DNA from: Algibacter pacificus
GTDB lineage: Bacteria; Bacteroidota; Bacteroidia; Flavobacteriales; Flavobacteriaceae
DNA: 64,000 nt
Reading direction: 5' to 3'
NCBI RefSeq assembly: GCF_008033385.1
Contig: NZ_VOGY01000012.1
Location: forward strand, 1-64,000
Below are positions 61,553 through 64,000 of the stretch, one piece after another. Numbering within the stretch: the stretch's first letter is position 1; each line of letters begins with the position of its first letter. The notes beneath the pieces are model-generated. The model ran no database searches and had not been told where the DNA came from. It was given only the letters and a program-made list of their open reading frames with translations. The position numbers and the translations under genes are program-made.

Positions 61553-62233
61553 ATGGATTCTTTATTATCAAATATTAAAATAAACATTCCCCCAGGCATC
61601 TATTTAAAGGATCCTGAAACCTCAGAATTAGGTAAAAAAATTATTGAACATAGTATTATACTTATCCAAGACATAGGATTTGAAGATTTTAATTTTAAAA
61701 AACTAGGTGGCGTTATAGGTTCTAACGAGAGTTCTATATATCGTTATTTTGAAAGCAAACACAAATTACTTATTTACCTCACGTCTTGGTATTGGAGTTG
61801 GATAGAATATCAGTTGGTTTTAGAAATATTTAGCATAACTAACGCTGAAGAAAAATTAAAAAAAGCCATAGAAATAGTAACTAGAACCACAAAACAAGAC
61901 TCCAAGTACAGTCATATTAACGAAGTATTATTAAATAAAATTGTTATTTATGAAAATTCTAAATCTTATCTTACAAAAAGCGTAGATACAGAAAATAAAG
62001 AAGGTTTTTTTATGTCTTATAAACGGGTAGTTTATCGTATTTCAGAAATTATTTCACAATGCAATAGCACTTACCAGTATAGTTTAAGTTTGGCTAGTTC
62101 TATTGTAGATGGGGCGCTACATCAACATTTTATAAAATCTCATTTTAAAACAATTACCAATTGCAATACAAAAAACACTCCTACACATTTTTTTACAAAT
62201 TTAGTTTTAAACACCATTAAAATACATGGATAA
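61553..62233 (+). CDS. TetR-family transcriptional regulator
   Basis: 226 residues. After a 20-residue lead the HTH reads KKIIEHSIILIQDIGFEDFNFKKLGGVIGSNESSIYRYFESKHKLLIYLTSWYWSW. The rest is helical with no family signature I can name. It heads an operon with an ABC exporter and an HlyD-type adaptor; its last 8 bases overlap the ABC gene start, so translation is coupled. Members of this layout usually control export of a toxic compound in response to it. A palindrome sits in its own promoter. Confidence 0.85.
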   Translation: MDSLLSNIKINIPPGIYLKDPETSELGKKIIEHSIILIQDIGFEDFNFKKLGGVIGSNESSIYRYFESKHKLLIYLTSWYWSWIEYQLVLEIFSITNAEEKLKKAIEIVTRTTKQDSKYSHINEVLLNKIVIYENSKSYLTKSVDTENKEGFFMSYKRVVYRISEIISQCNSTYQYSLSLASSIVDGALHQHFIKSHFKTITNCNTKNTPTHFFTNLVLNTIKIHG

Positions 62234-63890
62234 CAATACTTTATCACCTTGGAAACGCTTCATAGGTTTAGTAGAATTAGAGCGCAAAGATATATATCAA
62301 ATTGCTTACTACGCTATTTTTGATGGTTTGGTAAGCCTATCCCTTCCAATTGGAATTCAAGCTATAATTAACTTATTACAAGGCGCTCAAATATCTACTT
62401 CTTGGATTGTTTTAGTTTTACTGGTTACCGGTGGCGTAGCATTTTCTGGGCTGTTAAAATTAATGCAAATGCGTATTATTGAAACCATACAGCAACGTAT
62501 TTTTACTAGAGCTTCCTTAGATTTAAGTTATCGTTTTCCAAAAATAAAAATGAGTAAACTGCATAATTTTTATCTTCCAGAATTGGCAAACCGTTTTTTT
62601 GATACTATAGTCATTCAAAAAGGATTATCTAAAATATTAATCGATATGCCATCGGCATTATTACAAATTATATTTGCTTTAATTCTCTTATCATTTTACC
62701 ACCCATTCTTTATCATATTCGGGATATTATTATTAATGCTCATTTATGTAGTATTTAAATATACAGCTAAACGCGGTTTAGAAACCAGTTTAAAAGAATC
62801 TAAACACAAATATAAAGTGGCACATTGGCTACAAGAAATTGCGCGTACTATTATTAGTTTTAAGCTTTCGGGAAAAACAGGTTTAGCAATGGAAAAAAGT
62901 GATCATTTAGTATCAGAGTATTTAGAATCTAGAGAAAATCACTTTAAAATTTTAGTCATGCAATTTATGCAACTTATAGGTTTTAAAGTTCTAGTAACTA
63001 TAGGCTTATTGGTTATAGGAGGCCTATTGGTTTTAGATCAAAGGATGAATATTGGACAATTTGTTGCTGCAGAAATTATTATACTTTTAATTATTGCTTC
63101 GGTTGAAAAACTAATTAGTGGCTTAGAATCTTTTTATGATGTTTTAACCTCTATTGAAAAATTAGGACAAGTTGTTGATATGCCAATAGAGACACAACAA
63201 GGCGAAAAAATACAAGATAATGGTAGTTTAACAATAGAATTTCAAAACGTGTCTTATCTTGTTGAACAACGCTACCAACCTATTTTAAGTAATATTTCTT
63301 TCTGTATAGCACCAAAAGATAAAGTTTTAATTAAAGGCGAAAGTGGCTCTGGAAAATCGAGTTTACTACAACTTATTTCTGGATTAGTTTCACCAACATC
63401 AGGATATATATATGTAAATAACTTATCAATTCAAAGTCTCTATAAAAATGAATACCGCTCCAATTTAGGCGTCTCGCTTTCCGAAGAAACGCCTTTTGAA
63501 GGCAGCATTAGAGATAATATAACTTTTGGCAATAAAAACATTAGCGATGAGGCTATTTATCAAGTCATTGAAAATTTAAATTTAACCAGTTTTTTACATA
63601 AGCAAGTTAAAGGCTTAAGCTCGATTTTAAAACCCGAAGGAAAACAAATAGCTTACACTACTTCAAAAAAAATAATACTAGCAAGAGCACTTGTTAAACA
63701 ACCCAAGCTTTTAATTCTAGAAAACCCACTAGAACATTTTGATAAAGACGAAGCTACTAAAATAATGAACATGTTGGTATCCCCAGAGCAACCATGGAGT
63801 TTGGTTGTAGTTAGCAATAATGACCAGTGGGAAACTAAATGCAATAAGCAAATTGCCCTTAAAAAAGGCGTTATCATAAATAAACGGTAA
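62226..63890 (+). CDS. ABC exporter (fused permease-ATPase) with degenerate ATPase domain
   Basis: 554 residues: a six-helix type I exporter membrane domain (about residues 25-310) followed by an ABC ATPase domain. Walker A is normal (GESGSGKSS from residue 371), but the signature is replaced by LKPEGKQIAYTTSKK instead of LSGGQ-type, Walker B reads LLILEN (E499-N500 where D-E is required), and the switch His after Walker B is missing (VVVSNNDQW). So ATP may be bound but hydrolysis by this site should be poor. The gene is flanked by TetR (8-base overlap) and HlyD family genes, the usual layout of a tripartite exporter. It may pair with an active half or act as a regulated, non-hydrolysing partner. 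Confidence 0.88.
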   Translation: MDNNTLSPWKRFIGLVELERKDIYQIAYYAIFDGLVSLSLPIGIQAIINLLQGAQISTSWIVLVLLVTGGVAFSGLLKLMQMRIIETIQQRIFTRASLDLSYRFPKIKMSKLHNFYLPELANRFFDTIVIQKGLSKILIDMPSALLQIIFALILLSFYHPFFIIFGILLLMLIYVVFKYTAKRGLETSLKESKHKYKVAHWLQEIARTIISFKLSGKTGLAMEKSDHLVSEYLESRENHFKILVMQFMQLIGFKVLVTIGLLVIGGLLVLDQRMNIGQFVAAEIIILLIIASVEKLISGLESFYDVLTSIEKLGQVVDMPIETQQGEKIQDNGSLTIEFQNVSYLVEQRYQPILSNISFCIAPKDKVLIKGESGSGKSSLLQLISGLVSPTSGYIYVNNLSIQSLYKNEYRSNLGVSLSEETPFEGSIRDNITFGNKNISDEAIYQVIENLNLTSFLHKQVKGLSSILKPEGKQIAYTTSKKIILARALVKQPKLLILENPLEHFDKDEATKIMNMLVSPEQPWSLVVVSNNDQWETKCNKQIALKKGVIINKR

Positions 63891-63893
63891 GCG

Positions 63894-64000
63894 ATGTTAA
63901 ATATAACCAATAATAAAGTTTCAGAATACATAGACTTAAAAACCTTTAAGTCTGGAAAAGATATTTTTAATAAAGAATACCATAAGCGTTTTAAAAAATT
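63894..64000 (+). CDS. HlyD-family membrane-fusion protein, 5' end only
   Basis: A frame opens with ATG at 63894, 3 bases after the ABC gene stop, and is open to the window end (MLNITNNKVSEYIDLKTFKS and on to RFKK), 35 codons. Flavobacterial HlyD-type adaptors that follow TetR-ABC pairs begin in just this way (short lead, then a basic stretch before the anchor helix). The anchor and the coiled coil are beyond the window. It would bridge the ABC exporter to an outer-membrane TolC-like channel. Identification rests on context plus the N-terminal style. Confidence 0.6.
   Translation, partial: MLNITNNKVSEYIDLKTFKSGKDIFNKEYHKRFKK

Noticed and set aside
1-64000. CRISPR arrays, tRNA, rRNA and insertion sequences
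   Set aside because: No regularly spaced repeats, no cloverleaf-like GC-rich segments in the gaps, and no transposase frames were seen.

Overview
This window looks like a chromosomal segment from a marine-type member of the Flavobacteriaceae (Bacteroidota). The DNA is strongly AT-rich. Start regions lack Shine-Dalgarno sequences but carry the Bacteroidota promoter pattern TTG-N17-23-TAnnTTTG. The gene content is typical of the family: DUF4625 lipoproteins, a PhoX-like protein, BshA for bacillithiol synthesis, a leuCDAB operon, cydAB, MeaB, a DbpA-like helicase and a GH3/serine-hydrolase fusion. No tRNA, rRNA, CRISPR array, transposase or integrase was recognised.

Layout. 1-5.3 kb: two His-rich DUF4625 proteins, a Tat-type PhoX-family protein, then a divergent HxlR regulator and nitroreductase-cupin pair separated by two identical-architecture inverted repeats. 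5.6-6.8 kb: a membrane-anchored agmatine-deiminase-family protein. 6.8-19.7 kb: an accessory stretch of mostly single genes, nearly all on the + strand. It holds a RloA-like AAA15 ATPase between 94-bp direct repeats with a truncated RloB-like partner, a TPR/AraC regulator, an LRR lipoprotein, several hydrolases and dehydrogenases, outer-membrane proteins (one broken by a nonsense codon), a second-type TrpRS and a CPBP protease. 20-27 kb: cydAB, a DMT-type permease, and a TetR-controlled set of four genes (TetR, NAD(P)-binding protein, nitroreductase, YqhD-like dehydrogenase) that looks like an electrophile-detoxification operon.

27-34 kb: two tandem paralogous TPR histidine kinases without a response regulator, a DUF6503 lipoprotein and a second Fe-ADH. 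34-41 kb: two overlapping DEAD-box helicases, a dead cold-shock-protein gene, meaB plus an acyl-ACP thioesterase, and dnaK. 41.6-46 kb: membrane proteins (VTT/DedA-like, DUF3817, MscS), an M23/LysM peptidase and a pentapeptide-repeat protein. 46-51 kb: leuCDAB on the minus strand, with a GC-rich repeat element between leuA and leuB. 51-57 kb: a thioesterase, an unknown gene, bshA and the GH3/serine-hydrolase gene. 57-60 kb: a PiT-like permease, porin and universal-stress-protein operon. 60-64 kb: serB, then a TetR-ABC-HlyD export operon whose ABC ATPase domain has lost several catalytic motifs; the last gene runs off the window.

The most interesting points are the repeat-flanked RloA-like gene with its truncated partner, the degenerate ABC exporter, the decayed cold-shock gene beside two helicases, the strong hairpin just before the first histidine-kinase start codon, the paired HxlR operators, and the divergent PiT-like/porin/Usp operon. 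All functions are inferred from sequence reading; no database search was run.
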